From: Adiantum capillus-veneris
Lineage: Eukaryota > Streptophyta > Polypodiopsida > Polypodiales > Pteridaceae
Direction of reading: 5' to 3'
Length of the DNA stretch: 64,000 nt
NCBI GenBank assembly: GCA_014529385.2
Contig: CM043969.1
Coordinates: 27,415,446 to 27,479,445, forward strand
This document shows positions 1-12,244 of this stretch, piece after piece. The first letter of the stretch is position 1, and every line of letters starts with the position of its first letter. Under the pieces are notes generated by a model. That model did not search any database. It saw only the letters and a program-made list of their open reading frames with translations, and was not told where the DNA came from. Made by a program: the position numbers and the translations under genes.

Positions 1-3000
1 CTGAATTTTGAGATGGAACTACCTAGTATCCTTCCATTATCCCGTCTTCTGTTTGCCCTTTGAGCTAGAGGGTGCCTGAGAAGTCCCAGTACCAGCATTC
101 TCCTTCTGAATCAATTGGTAAATGGCCTCCTGCTCAAGCTGATCTGGCCTATTTGTGGTCATCTCTACTTCATAAGGCGTGAGGGAATGATAGGTTTTGG
201 TGTCAGGATCATAGAGTGTACGACTGCCCTTGGTAATCCTGGTTTTGGCTATCTTATGACAATGCGAAGCAGTATGGATCCATCCTTCTGGAAGAAGCTG
301 ATTAGTTTTGACTCGAGCTTCGAAAAGAATCTCAGCCATCTCCCTATACTGTGGTGCCAGGCCCGCCTTAGCTGTAATATCCTTTTCAAACAATTTAGAA
401 GATTCGACAGTAAGTTGCAACAAGTGATTAGTAATCTTGGTCAGGCCTCTGATCTGAATCTTCCACTAACCCATACACATCCCGATCCTATGCATCTCCT
501 CTTTCAATGCCTGAATACCATTGATTTGGAGAGAATCATTGAACAACGTTTGTCAAGTCTTCCATTCTATAGTCGATCGCTCATACCAATCCTGAAGCTC
601 ATCAGTAATCTTAAAGTATAAAAGGCAATCAACTCGTTCTAGATGTTGAGGATACAGTGCTGGAAAGAATCTTGGCAGCTCCATCTCTCTTGCTCGAAAA
701 GCATACAAGAGAACTGGAGAATCAGGCACAAATTCTAAAAAGTTGAGGACAGCCAGGTTCTCTTGCTGCATCATCTTTCTGGTGATTTTCACTAGCTGGA
801 ACAATTTTCGGAGAGCAATTGCCTGTGCTCCGACTTACATTCTTGTCTGAGGTCCTTTGCTAGTGGCTACTTGATCCTCAAGAATGGCTGTGACTCTCTG
901 ATCCAAAACTCCTCTGGCAGTTTGCATTTGCACCAAAACTTCCTTTAGCTGTTCCCTAACATCCTTTATACATCTGTAAGTTGGTTTGTTTCCTAGCAAA
1001 AGTTCTAATTCCAGGGCAAGAGAGCGACAATCTGCAGTAGACTATCTTTGCAAATGTGGGTTGGTCACTTTCTCTTCAGCAGCGAGTATCCATTCAGGAA
1101 CTCTTTCCAGCAGCTGGACTGTATTGGGATGTGCAAGTAAATGTCAAGCTTCTTGATCATGAAAAGCCGCTGATTTCCAAAAGAACAGTTACAAATCAAT
1201 CACGAGATCATCATCCTCCAGATACTGTCTGGTTATGGACGCCTGTTGATGTCTCAATTGCATGTTTAGGGTAATAAGTTGCAGTGAATGTTGATGATCA
1301 GCAACTAATCCCTCATCCTGCACTTTCATTTTCCCTTTAGCATCCCTACTAAGCTGAGATTGATCACCCGGCTGATTCCCAATGTGACTAGGCTGCTGTT
1401 CTTCAGTCTGTTGATTACCCGACTGGTGCCCTTTATTTTGGCCTTGTTGGTCTGGCTGTGACTGGCCTCCTTCAGTTGGCCATGTGCCACCAATACCAGG
1501 TCCTGGAGGTGGAGATGGTGGTGGGGCATCATCATCATCCTTTGTATGCCCTTCTTCTTGGTCATCCTCCTCTTTATCAGCTTCGTCCTCCTTGTCTTCA
1601 TCTTCCTGGTCTTCTTCTGCTTCATCTAGAGAAGTCTGTTGCTCAATATAATCCAATATGGCTTGATTCATTAGAGTAGTATTATACTCAGTTACTTTGT
1701 CCTTCAAATCACTCTACATGATTTCCATCAAGGACTTCAAATTTTCTAAACCAAAAACAGCATTGCCTGTTGGATTTAGAATTTCAGCCAAGCTGTTATA
1801 AATGTATCTATCAGTAAGAGAAACCTTCAGAGCTGTATGGAAAATGAACAGGGGGTTGAATTCCACCCGCTTCATTTTAAGCATTGTTTCAGCCCCTTCT
1901 GCATCTCTCAACGCTTCATTCCTTTGATTCTTGATGATCATTATCTCAGATTCAGCCTTGGCTAGCTTCTTATTTAATAACTCATTAACCCTCTCCGAAT
2001 GAGCTTCCAGTACCCTGTGTTGTATATTCTTCTCTTTCCGTGCTTTCTAGAGATTTTGAATCTGATCTTCAGCCTCCTTCAAGTCAGCTTTAACCTTTTT
2101 TACTTCATCTTTTGACCCAGCAGCCTCCACCAGTTGTCCCATACAACTGACAATAGTATTCCAAGAAGATTGTATGAGGACTGAACATTTGTCCTTAACT
2201 ATAGCTGGATCAGAATCAGTAGGCTCATATATTGTCACTGGAGCCATGTAAGGTAAAGTTGCATAATCAACTTTGCGTAGCAAAAGATGCCCTTTCAATT
2301 GATGGGTTTGCATTTGCTGCAACTTGTCCTGTTTTACCAGGTGCAGAATTTGTTCAGTATTTGGAGTAGAGACTCCACCTGGCAAAGTCGAAGAAGATGG
2401 GCCATTGCCTTTGTCCACTGACTGGTCTACTATCTTCTCAGAAGTTGCTGCCTTGGCCTGATCTTTTCCAGAACCAGTAGCGACTGCACTTTGTCCTACT
2501 GACTGGCTAGGAACAGTCTTCTGAGCAGGTTGTTTCTCTGTTTGGCTCACTATAGCCTTCTCAGTATTCACAGTCTTGACTTGGCTTTCTCTCTGCCTCA
2601 AAAACGCACTGCTCTTTGTCAGTGTAGTCTTTGGAATCTTTGAACTGCCAGCATGTTCCTCAGTGGCTTTCCTTTTCAGATTTGTTGAGGTAGTCTGACT
2701 GTCCATTGCTTCGTCGTCTGAGGACAACTCAATGTTCTTGGGCTCAGAAACCGGCTTCTCACTCCAAGCCTTTTTTACCTGCTCATGAGCATTTGCAACA
2801 GTGGCCCAATACAGAAATTTCCAAACATACCAAGCTTTAAAAACATTCTAGGATTTTAGCTTGGCACTTTGCTGAAGCACATTGTGTGATAGGATTTGAC
2901 AAAGGTTAATATGAACCTTTGGATCCAATGTCTTGGCCAATAGCATAGCAAAAAGTTTCTCCGATACATACGTTGGATTGTTCTTAAGGCTTACTACTTC

Positions 3001-3660
3001 AGCCACAAACCTGTAGGCAGTGGAAGCTTCCAATCCTACTACTGGAACCCCTTGACCACTTGCCTTGCGCTTACATTTAGCCGCTTCATCCTCTTTCAGG
3101 GCTATACTTATCTGCTGTGGGGTTGCCACAGATGGTTTGGGCTCGTTGGGCATCCAGAATGCAAAAGCTATGGTCTCTGCTGTCACCGACACCTTTCTAC
3201 CATTCACCATGGCACTGCCATCTTCAGCGTCGAAAGAATCAAGAACTTGCTTGATGATGTCTGCGTCAAAAGCAATTCTTGTAGCTTGCAGCACAACTCG
3301 GAGATCCCAAAGTTGCAGCAAAGTCAGTGATTGGTCGGTGAATACATAACGCTAGATTTTATTGTACGATATGATGGGAAGGCTTGCCTTTGCAACAGCA
3401 ACTATGGCTTGGGTTTCCTCAAGAGACTCCTGCATCTTGTCTGAGCGTTTACTTCTACCCATACACTGCAAAGACGATGAAACAGGCGAAGGAGAAGAAG
3501 ACTTACTTGACGTGTCAAAGCCGTACCCCGGTGTTGCTGGCAAGGATAGCTGACAGTCAACTGTCTCTTCAGAAGTCGAGATCTACGGCTGTAGCGAAGA
3601 AACCTCGGAGCTTGGCGATGGCGAATGATTAACAGGAGGAAAGCGTCGCGTGCAGGGGAT
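1..3660 (-). pseudogene. Very long third ORF of the Ty3 element, unknown function
   Basis: Blocks at 3,352-3,543, 2,848-3,321, 2,047-2,727, 1,714-1,941, 1,189-1,707, 553-804 and 37-423 all lie in one minus-strand frame and read through each other once stops are ignored. This implies one ancestral protein of more than 1,150 residues. In order it has a Ser/Pro-rich N-terminus, a globular region at 2,848-3,321, a Lys/Ser/Thr/Gln-rich linker, a coiled-coil-like segment (about 1,900-2,150), a very acidic Asp/Glu run followed by Pro-rich and Gln-rich stretches (about 1,330-1,620), and a helical C-terminal part. The globular part recalls the 'putative plant transposon protein' domain seen after pol in some plant Ty3 elements, but this is weak. 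The start is unresolved; 3,661-3,923 is spacer. Confidence 0.7.
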
Positions 3661-3923
3661 TTGTGAGGAAAAATGCCAACTCTCCTGACTGTTATACGTG
3701 TTCGCACCATAAAAGCTCTACCACTCGCCGTTCCTAGACTTGTGTGCATCGCTGCGATCGTGGCAAACATGCATTGGACAAGACTGCGACCCATCCTTAA
3801 AATGATTACTACTGGCGTGCCATCTGACCGTTGGGCTCTTAAAAATTCATAAGTGTGTTTCCACTGATACTGGACTGGTTCCTAGTGTGACTGGATCATA
3901 CTGGTACTAGTTCTAAAATCACT

Positions 3924-5876
3924 CTAGTCTGGTGCTACTAGTACTACTTTTGAAATTGGAACTGGTTGCACATGAAAAAGCCCAAAAATCTTTGATTCTG
4001 GTATCTCTTGCTCAGCAGTTCCCAGTTCCTTAGTACCTTGTTCTTTCCTATTCTCTCTAGCCTCTGAATAATAAAGCTTGATCTTTGCACCATTATATAA
4101 TCCTGGAAACAATAATCTAGATAAATCTTTCAGTCTGACTGTACCATTGGAGAAGATCCAGTCCACCTCAAATGGTCCTGCCCAGGCAATCTTCAGGTTT
4201 GGCTTCTTTGGACCCAGTCTAGACTGATATAGAAGCACCAAATCTCCTTTCTGAAATTCTCAAACCTTAATTCGGCAATCATGCCAACGCTTCCTTCGTT
4301 GTTGAACAATTTCTTGTTCCAACATAGCCCATTGCCTGAGTTTATTTAACTAAATCAGTTCATCTAGGCGCTTTTTCAGATTGTGGTTGAAGTCTAAACC
4401 ATACTTCACAGCCATTCTCAGACTTGGGATCACAAACTCCATAGGAACCACAGCTTCAGTTCCATACACCATTCTGAATGGTGTCATTCTAGTAGTGACC
4501 TTATAAGCTGTCTTATACGCCCATAGAGCAGTCTGGAGTTTCAAATCCCACTGGTCTGGTTTCTTTTGCACCACCTTAGTGAGATTAGTATTTATTGTCT
4601 TGTTGCTACTTTCAGCCTGTCCATTGCATCTGGGATAGTAAGGAGTAGATTTTGGATGCTTGACTGAAAGCATATCCAATAGGATTTCCATAGTGTCACT
4701 GATAAAATGTGTTCCTTGATTGGACACAATCTCTACTGAACATCCATATCGGAAGACAATATTCTCAAATAGAAACCTTGCAGTTGACTTGGCTGTGTTG
4801 TCAAGAAGAGCCTTAGCTTCAACCCACTTAGTTACATAACAAGTAGTCATTACTATGTACTTGTTCTTCCTGGGGGTAACCTTCTTAAAAGGTCCCATAA
4901 AATCTAGTCCCCATTTCATGAACACTCCCAGTGGTTGTACTCGCGTCAAAGGAGTCATATCTGCAGCTGTTGGTCGACCCATTCTTTGGCATATGTCACA
5001 AGTTTTACAAAAACTTCTGACATCAGCAATCAATGTTTGCCACCACAGACCAGCTTGCTGAATATTTTTGTAGGTTACTTTGTTGGAAAAGTGTCCACCA
5101 GATTCACCATTATGTGCTTCTGAAATCACTTGCATTCTTCCTTCCATAGGGACACAATGTCGAAGTATACCATCAACACCCAGTCGATAAAGTAATCCTC
5201 CGATGATAGTAAATTTCAGGCTTTTTATGATCAGAGCTTTCTTCTGGTTCTGCTTCCAGTCTTTTGGAAAGGCACCTTGGGAAAGCAATTGATAAACATC
5301 GTACCATTCAGGATCAACTGGTTCTCCTCCCTCTAATTGAAATAAGTCAGTGTCCACTGGTTCATCTATCAAGGGTGATTCTGAATAACCTTTCGTACTT
5401 CTTGAGAGAAAATCAGTTCCACAATGATTCTTGCCGAGCTTATGGAAAATTCTGAATTCAAACTCCATTAGGAACATCATCCATCTTATCAGCCTGCCTT
5501 GAATAATGACTTTATTAATAAAAAACAAGAGCCTGATGGTCCACATAAAAATGGAACAGCTTTCCCAACAGGTAATGGCATTGAAAACCATTCCAAGGGA
5601 TTCTCTCTCAGTAGTTGTATAGCCTTGTTTAGCCTGACTGAATCTGCGACTGGCAAAATAAACCGGATAATCAGTCCTTTCGTCTGGCTGAGCTAATATT
5701 GCCGCCATTGACAATCCCGAAGCATCTACATGTATGTGGAAAATAATATCCCAGTTTCGCTGCCTAAGGACTGGTTTACTGATAATGGCCTTTTTTAGAT
5801 TTTGGAAGCTCTCCTCACATTCAGTAGTCCAGTTGAACTTACTGGTTTTCTTTGTAAGCTCATATAGTGGTACTGC
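3924..5876 (-). pseudogene. Ty3 RNase H and integrase
   Basis: The RNase H part has the VDAS aspartate just upstream of 5,714, then YFASRRFSQA and TTTERESL. The integrase part carries the N-terminal HHCC zinc site (H...H and CKTCDIC near 5,000) and the core. The first catalytic Asp is in KWGLDFMGPF and the Glu is in NGQAES. The second Asp position reads Asn (SNQGTHF; codon at 4,719-4,721), which should abolish strand transfer. The C-terminal SH3-like part (GPFEVDWIFSNGTVRL) is at 3,924-4,241. It is separated from the core by two stops, one just below 4,350 and one near 4,260. All blocks share one frame with RT. Confidence 0.9.
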
Positions 5877-7151
5877 TTAAGAAGCAAACTTATGTACAAA
5901 TCTTCTATAGAAATTCACATAACCCAAGAAAGAGCTCAACTCTGAAGCATTTTTAGGTGCTTTAGCTTGCTGAACACACTGAATTTTGTCATTGGCCATC
6001 TCTATTCCATTTTGGGAAAACACATGTCCCAGTAGCTGTCCTTTCCAGACTAGGAAAACAGATTTGAATGGATTCAAACAAATCCTCTTCTCCTGACAGC
6101 GTTTGAAAACCATCTCTAGGAATAGTAGGTGTTGTTCCTCATGTGAATAGACAATAAAGTCATCCATAAAAATGGCGAGAAACCGATGAAGGAATTCATT
6201 AAACATCCCCATCATACACCACTGAAAGGTAGATGGTGCATTGCATAGGCCAAAAGGCATCACCAGATACATGAAAGCTCCCCACTTGGTGATGCAAGTG
6301 GTCTTTGCTCTATCTTCAGGAGCGATCTGTAATTGGTTATAGCCACTGTAACCATCCATAAAGCTATACATTTCATATCGTGCAATCTCATCAAGCAACA
6401 TGTTAGTAAAAGGTAAGGGAAATGGATCTTTGATAGTTTGTGCGTTTAGTTTCCTATAGTCGACACAAACTCTCAATTTCCCATTCTTCTTAGAAACAAC
6501 GACTATTGGAAATAGCCAATCGCTACTGGCCACCTCTATGATGAACCCAGCCTTGAGAAGATTATCAATCTCCTCCTGGACCTTCTTAGCATAGTTGGGG
6601 TTCATTCGGTACCTTTGCAGTCGTACTGGCCTAGCATCTGGCTTCAGCGGTATTCGGTGCTGACATACTTCAGGATCCACTCCCTTCAGGTCTATATGCT
6701 CCCAAGAAAACACGTCTTTATAGTTCTGGAACATCTTGCGTGCCTTCTCCTTCATTACCGGGTTGAGATGCTTATTGACCTTGATCATTCTAGGACTATC
6801 CTCCGATCCTAGGTTCCACTCTTCCAGTTCTTGGTCGTCTGGAAGCAACCAATTAGGCCCGCATCCTTTTCGTTTGGTCGACTCTTCAGCATAATCCCAG
6901 GATGGTCCATTCATTTCTGAATCAGCATTCTGATCCATTGGGTACTCTTCAGAACGTACTGGTTCCTCTACCATACCAGTATTAGCTGATTCCACCACCC
7001 TTCCAGTTAGATGAACTGTTCTTTCCCCTGGGTTGATTTTAGTAAACTGATCGGGGAATTGACTTTTCTGCTTGTCAGCCTTCTCTTTAACCAGCAAGAC
7101 TGCATTCAAGTCAATCTCTGCCAAAGGGAATATGTTTATGGCCGCTAACAT
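5877..7151 (-). pseudogene. Ty3 reverse transcriptase
   Basis: This 424-codon block is a typical Ty3 reverse transcriptase, which would copy the RNA template into DNA in the virus-like particle. Visible motifs are a P-V-R-L-Q-R-Y-R-M entry region, VCVDYRKLN, SFMDGYSGYNQ, MPFGLCNAPSTFQ and the catalytic FMDD (MDD codons at 6,159-6,167), then LLGHVFSQNGIE and FLGYVNFYRRF of the thumb/connection. An in-frame TAA at 5,877-5,879 cuts it from the RNase H module, which follows in the same frame. The N-terminal 110 or so residues form an acidic linker from the protease. Confidence 0.93.
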
Positions 7152-7652
7152 TCGCTCGATCTTCTTGGCTCTATACTTCTAACATAACTCCTTCGGCCTC
7201 AGTTCTTTTCTCCAGCTCCTAGTATTGTTTGTCTGGATTTGGATTTTGCCGCTGGCCCCTTCTATGGTTAATGTTTGGTTTGCATACTCATGAACAGCAT
7301 GTGCTGCTCTCAACTATGGGCACCCTAGCAGCATCCCATATACCCCTTGCACATCCAGTACTAAGAAACTGGTTTTGAGTTTTTCCTTCCCAACTCTTAT
7401 CTACATATTTTCAATCATACCCGTCGCTTGTACCACTCTGTGATCTGCCACTTGTACTTTGAATGGTGATGGTTTTAGATTAGTGATACACATTCTTTGC
7501 TGGAGATGAACTCCCATTATGTTGACTCCTACTCCTCCATCCAAGATAACACTTGAGAGAGGTTCCCACTGCTTTCTAACCTTGTAGTCCACCTGAATAA
7601 GTGGAACTTCATCATTTCGGATGGCCGTCAGGTCCACTGTTCTAGCCTCCAC
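7152..7652 (-). pseudogene. Ty3 aspartic protease region
   Basis: This is the retropepsin that would process Gag-Pol. An 83-codon block contains VILDGG followed by VGVNIM; the DGG codons are at 7,533-7,541. Retropepsins usually have D-S/T-G, while DGG is common in plant Ty3 elements. A stop at 7,401-7,403 interrupts it. The same frame continues downstream with the flap and C-terminal signature (LGCP, then LRAAHAV) and runs into the RT block. Broken copy. Confidence 0.8.
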
Positions 7653-7860
7653 CTCAGCTTTCCTGCACTGTCTGATAAAGTTGGCACTTCAAGCAAGGTT
7701 TTTTTTATATCCTCCAGCTCTACAATCAACATAGGATTCTATCACAAATTTTCACATGAATTTATTCTCTTTCTTGGTCAGATTGATTGGCAAAGCTTGA
7801 AGAACTGGTATCTTCACACTGCCATTCCTCTTTTGCACGGCTTCCCATCCTTCCATCAAT

Positions 7861-9729
7861 TCACAGTTCATCAGCTAGTCCTTGTACCACAGCCATCATG
7901 GTCTTATGTATGGCCGGTACTGACTGATCCTTATTAGTTGCTTGGGCTGGTATCTTCTGAATGACTCTAGCTTTAGAACTTTCTGGCTGCTCTGGCAGCT
8001 GCTTGGCCAAATCCTCCGTGATTTTAGCCGCTAGTTCCCTCTGCTCTTGCCATTCATCTACCACCTTCTCTTTACCTTTGGCCTTCTAAATTTCTCTTTG
8101 TTGAGCCCACTTGCTGCTGGTAGGATTGACTGGTGTTTCTGAAGTATCTGGAATCTCTTCAATCACTACACCCTTGCTTCTGGTGACTACTCGTACTGGA
8201 ACTAGCTCTGGTGCCTTAGCCTCAGTAGTAGTAGTTGCAGGTGCATCTGGGCATTGGGCTACAAAATGGCCATACTTCCCACAAGTGTAGCAATTCATGC
8301 TCGTATTCTGGAAGTTTCCACATCCTCTGCCTCGGCCCATACCCGTTTGGAATCGGCCACGTCCCTGACCAGTACCACTGGTATCTGGTCTCTCTTCTTG
8401 AGCTACTTTGATGGGTTCTGCCTTTACTGGTTCAGTGTGGGTGACCACTGACAGATCTTTGCCTTTCTTAAAGTGGTGAATCCTAATGCCACAATTGTTC
8501 CATAGATGACCAAAAGACTTACAGTAGGTACATTGTGGACATTCATTGAAGATATGGTCCTTGGATTTTCATTTCAAACACCAAGTCTCCATCTTCCGAA
8601 CTGGCTGTCTTGTGTGGCTAATTTTGGCAATCTGTCTAGCCATTTCTTCAATTTTCTTGGTCCAAGATTCCTTCTCTGACTTCTCTTTGTCTCGTTCATG
8701 AGAGCTGCTCTTGGAGCTACTGGACACTTCACTGGAATCAGAACTTTCAGTAGCCAAGCTACTGCTACTTTTCCTTCGCTTCTTGTGGCTCTTTTCCTTC
8801 TTGGCCTGCTGTTCTAGCTTCAATGCCCTTTGGACCAGATCATTGAATTTCTTGGTAGGGGTTGGTACCTCTTGCTCCTTAAGCTTTTTTCTTCTGAAAC
8901 CATTCAAAAACCATGCCCTCAACCTCTTCTCAGATAGCGGTTCCTGTAATAACTTCCTGGTTAGCTCCTTGATCTTTTCCACATAACTTTTGATTGATAG
9001 ATTTCTCCATTTGATCTTATCTAGTTCATAGAGGATATCTTCATCCCCTCTGTTGTCGGAATATTCCAAATTGAAGGCTTTAAGCAATTTGTTGTACGAT
9101 CTGAGCTGGCAGGCAGGGTAATGGTAATACCATTTCCTGGCTGCCTCCTTCAAGGTTTGTGGAAAATATTCTCCCCGATCATCTTCATCAATATTTTTCA
9201 GTTCAGCATACTGCTCAAAAGCCTGTATGTGAAAGTCTGGATCATCCTTCTTACCTCCCTTGAATATTGGAAAAGAAATTTTCAGGGAAGCTCTATAATT
9301 ATTCCGATTACCACTGATCCTGCCACTTCTCTTCTTGGATTCAGAATGGTGCTTGGAAGGCTTCTTGCAATTGTCACTGTCAGCATCCCAATCAATCTCT
9401 GTCTCTGTCTCTGTCTCAGTGTCAGTGTCTTCTTTGGTTTGTCTGCTAGAAGTACGGTGACTACCTTTACTTCCCTTGGTACCCTCATCCCCCTGCTGGG
9501 ATCGATAACTCTTGGAACTCTTGGCTTTTCGTGCTTCCCGTTCTGCCCGTCGACGTCGAGAATGACTGGAGTGCTGTGAGTCCTGTGCCTCATTAGCCTT
9601 ACTATGCTCCTCTTGAGCCTCAGTGTCAGTCATCTTCTCTTGCTTGGGGTCAGACTCTCTTCTTGACTCCTTAGGAATGGCGTCAACACAAATGGTGGAT
9701 TTCCGGTCACGACTGGATTTAGGTGCCAT
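7861..9729 (-). pseudogene. gag: Ty3 Gag polyprotein with zinc knuckles, broken
   Basis: This would be the structural nucleocapsid/capsid protein. The first 386 codons start with a basic, Ser/Glu-rich and strongly charged N-terminus. A capsid-like retrotransposon gag domain follows at about residues 150-300 (landmarks FPIFKG, AARKWYYHY and LRAWFLNGFRRKK). A TGA at 8,569-8,571 stops this block. The same frame then continues without a shift through 8,086 and again to 7,861. CX2CX4HX4C knuckles follow the stop: one near 8,500 (CTYC...H...C) and one near 8,270 (CYTC...H...C). The TGA itself occupies the second cysteine position of another, upstream knuckle. A further in-frame stop lies at 8,086-8,088. 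The pol frame differs, so a frame change occurs between 7,861 and 7,652. Confidence 0.88.
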
Positions 9730-9804
9730 TGCTGAAAACTTCCAACCGGGAGAAGAGTCTTTTAGTCAACGAGCTTCAGCTCCGACCACCATGATCACCA
9801 AAAT

Positions 9805-10289
9805 GGAATTGAAGCTGATCTCTTGAAACAGCTAATTCCAGTGTTAGAAGATTTTAGCTAATAGTGTGAGATTATTTCAGACAGTAGACTGGACAGAAAT
9901 CAGAAACTAGACTAGAATTTGGATACTGGAATAAGAATCAGACATATGTACTGGAAATAATGTTCAGATTCAGATTCAGAATACTGGACAAGAAGTAAGT
10001 GTAACTGGAATATCTGCCATGATTGGGATTACAGATAAAAGATTACAGTGAATATGATTTACAAAGAGAGTACAGCCGACAACAACTGCCAATGATTCTC
10101 AAGTACAAGTGTAGCCAAAGTGCTAACCCAAATGATAACAATTGCCAACCCGATTAAAATGTAATGGCCCTATTTATACACTTCGGGTTTACTATAGTAA
10201 TTGCCATAGTAACTACTAAGTAATTTGCTACCCATCTCCTAAGAGAACGTTCCTACATAGTGAAACTATCCAGCCGTCTACAGTGTCCA
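9805..10289 (-). repeat. Probable 5' LTR of the Ty3 element
   Basis: This stretch lies just upstream of gag on the minus strand. It contains a good TATA box (TATAAATA on the minus strand at 10,178-10,171) followed by a transcribed leader. A TG at about 10,289 is the likely outer end. The inner boundary near 9,805 and the primer-binding site are uncertain because I found no clear tRNA complement. The partner LTR is outside the window, so the LTR call rests on position and promoter only. Confidence 0.6.
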
Positions 10290-10544
10290 AAAAACTAAAC
10301 AATTAATTAGAAAAAATAGTGTAAATTATATTTTTCGATACAAAAAGAGAGAAATGACTAAAAATACAAAGAAAATAAAGTGCAAAGGAATAAAAAAATC
10401 ATATAAAAAACCTCTAAAAGTGCTACAAATAAACATATGCTAATTATTTAAGTGCATGTTAGTATAAAATATTAAATCCTATCAATTCAAAAAAAGAAAA
10501 GAATTATATTAAAAAAAAGGCTATATACAACCCCCTACTACTTC
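10290..10544. other. AT-rich spacer, nothing recognised
   Basis: Short A-rich sequence between the Ty3 LTR and repeat copy A. No coding potential, repeat or promoter was recognised. Confidence 0.6.
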
Positions 10545-11607
10545 AGATACGTTTGTATCCCTTTGAAATGACACAAAGTGGTAATAGTTGTAATAGTATG
10601 CATGGTAGTGATCGTAGTAATATTCGAGCAATAGAGGGAAAGAAAAATATAGGGAGATAAACAGCAATAGGAGTAGTAAATCTCATATTTCTCTTTGTAA
10701 TGTAGATGTTAATAGACAAGAGACCATCTAGTGGGGAGCAGCCATCTGGTTCTCCTTTTGGTTGGTTCACATCTAGGTGGGCACCCACCCAGGGTGGACA
10801 TCGCCTCCATTGGACCTGAGTCTTGAGGCGGTGAGACCAAGCAAAGAAATTAAGATTATTCGTGGCTAGTTTTATGTGACCATGAGTGTTATAGGTTTCT
10901 CTTTGTTATTTGTAAGCATGGCCATCCTACATCTACTCTACTGAGGTTCCTCCACTGGTGGTAGATTCAGAAGTACGGCGAGCGCTCTCTTTAGAGGACT
11001 AGTACCTTGTTTCACAGAGGGATTGTTTGGCCTCTACACTCCACAAGAGCTTGTGAGCTACGGCCTTTCTCTACAGTCTACACCATGGGGGAGTCAGGGA
11101 GGGAATCCTTACATCTAGATCCTTGCACCAATGACACGGATGGCACCTCAATCTACGGCCCCTTCTTACTGTCCTACTCTCCTTCCATCACAGGGTCCCA
11201 CTCCCATGGAATCACAGGGCTCGCCGACTCCCATGGCATCACAGGGTCATGCCACTATCATGCCACTGCATTCCATTCTTGCTTTGCCCATGCAACATGA
11301 ACATACTCCTTCTAGTGGCACTCGTCAAAGTTCATCTCAGAACGACGAGCGTCGAGAGAGACTGAGCGACGGGGGATCTTGTGTCTTTGCTTGTTTTGGT
11401 AGTTGGGGGGGAACGGAGTCCCTTATTCCAAAGCATGAAACCCCACACTCGGTCAACACAGGCAAGGTGGCAAGGTGTGTGGACTTTGGTACCACACAAT
11501 GGAGGGCGTTGGAATGCCATGTTCAGATTCTTATACATTCAACATATAAGAATTGTTTTTTTAAGTTTACAAACCAACTTCCGGATCATGCACGCATGCT
11601 ACATTGA
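10545..11607 (+). repeat. Repeat copy A (related to copy B at 33.1 kb), gene-derived
   Basis: It aligns by eye, in the same orientation, with 33,096-33,933. Shared landmarks are tgtaatgtagatgt (near 10,695 and 33,110), tagtggggagcagccatctgg, the run around ggttggttcacatc, and caccatggggga (11,080 and 33,486). Translation gives a Ser/Pro/Gly-rich low-complexity protein with a shared CFGSxGGTES-type motif (about 11,395 and 33,735). Copy A is broken by indels. Copy B continues into more coding-like sequence that ends in a CACTA terminus, so this is probably a remnant of a CACTA accessory gene. Function unknown. Confidence 0.65.
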
Positions 11608-12147
11608 GTCCCCAATTTTGACCTAAAACTCAATTGTATTTAGGGGAATTGTATTTTTGGCAATAAGTTAATTGGGTCACTGTGGGCGTGCCAATCATGA
11701 CCTCCAACATGGTTTCCCAAATCCCAACACTCTGTAGGAGTCGCTGATGTACCTCATTGGCCATCTCAAAAAGAGTGGATAGTTTGTCTTCATTAAAGGA
11801 ATTTCTTTTGTCTCAACCTGTTCCCACCTAGACTACCAAGCTAGAGATGTCTTTTTTTGTTCCCACCCTTTCCATCTCACTTGCAACACTCATCTTCTAC
11901 ACCATTATTCCCTTCTACATGCATAAGCCCAATCACAATTGGACAATATTCTCTCTCACTGAGAGGATCTGCAGATTATGTCATCAGGAGGCAGAACGTG
12001 AGGAGCATTTTTTATGCGCGCAGATGCAGTGCATATGAGACTATCAAAGGCAAAACCCCTCACTCTTTGGCAAGTGCCAATGTTTGTGGGGTTTAGCTCC
12101 AGCTAGAGACAACATACCAGTGCCGTCTAGGCCGATTCTTGCTAGAG

Positions 12148-12244
<97 letters not shown>

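Larger units (their letters stand above)
1..10289 (-). mobile_element. Ty3-type LTR retrotransposon, 3' end outside the window
   Basis: Read on the minus strand, the order is a probable 5' LTR with a TATA box (10,171-10,178), gag (9,729 to 7,861), protease, RT, RNase H and integrase (7,652 to 3,924), then a long extra ORF running off the left edge. Integrase after RNase H is the Ty3 order, not the Copia order. The DGG form of the retropepsin active site and the large sense-oriented ORF after pol recall the plant Tat/Athila group, but assignment needs a tree. Every module carries stop codons or a frame change, so this copy is dead. The 3' LTR and the target duplication lie outside the window, so age cannot be estimated here. 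Confidence 0.9.

Noticed and set aside
3402-3794. Arg-rich 130-codon minus-strand frame between integrase and ORF3
   Set aside because: Overlaps the ORF3 frame in another phase; no domain, and the ORF3 frame connects better to downstream blocks.
9121-9579. Plus-strand frame of 152 codons within gag
   Set aside because: Shadow of the gag coding strand; hydrophobic bias is typical of antisense to Lys/Glu/Ser-rich sequence.
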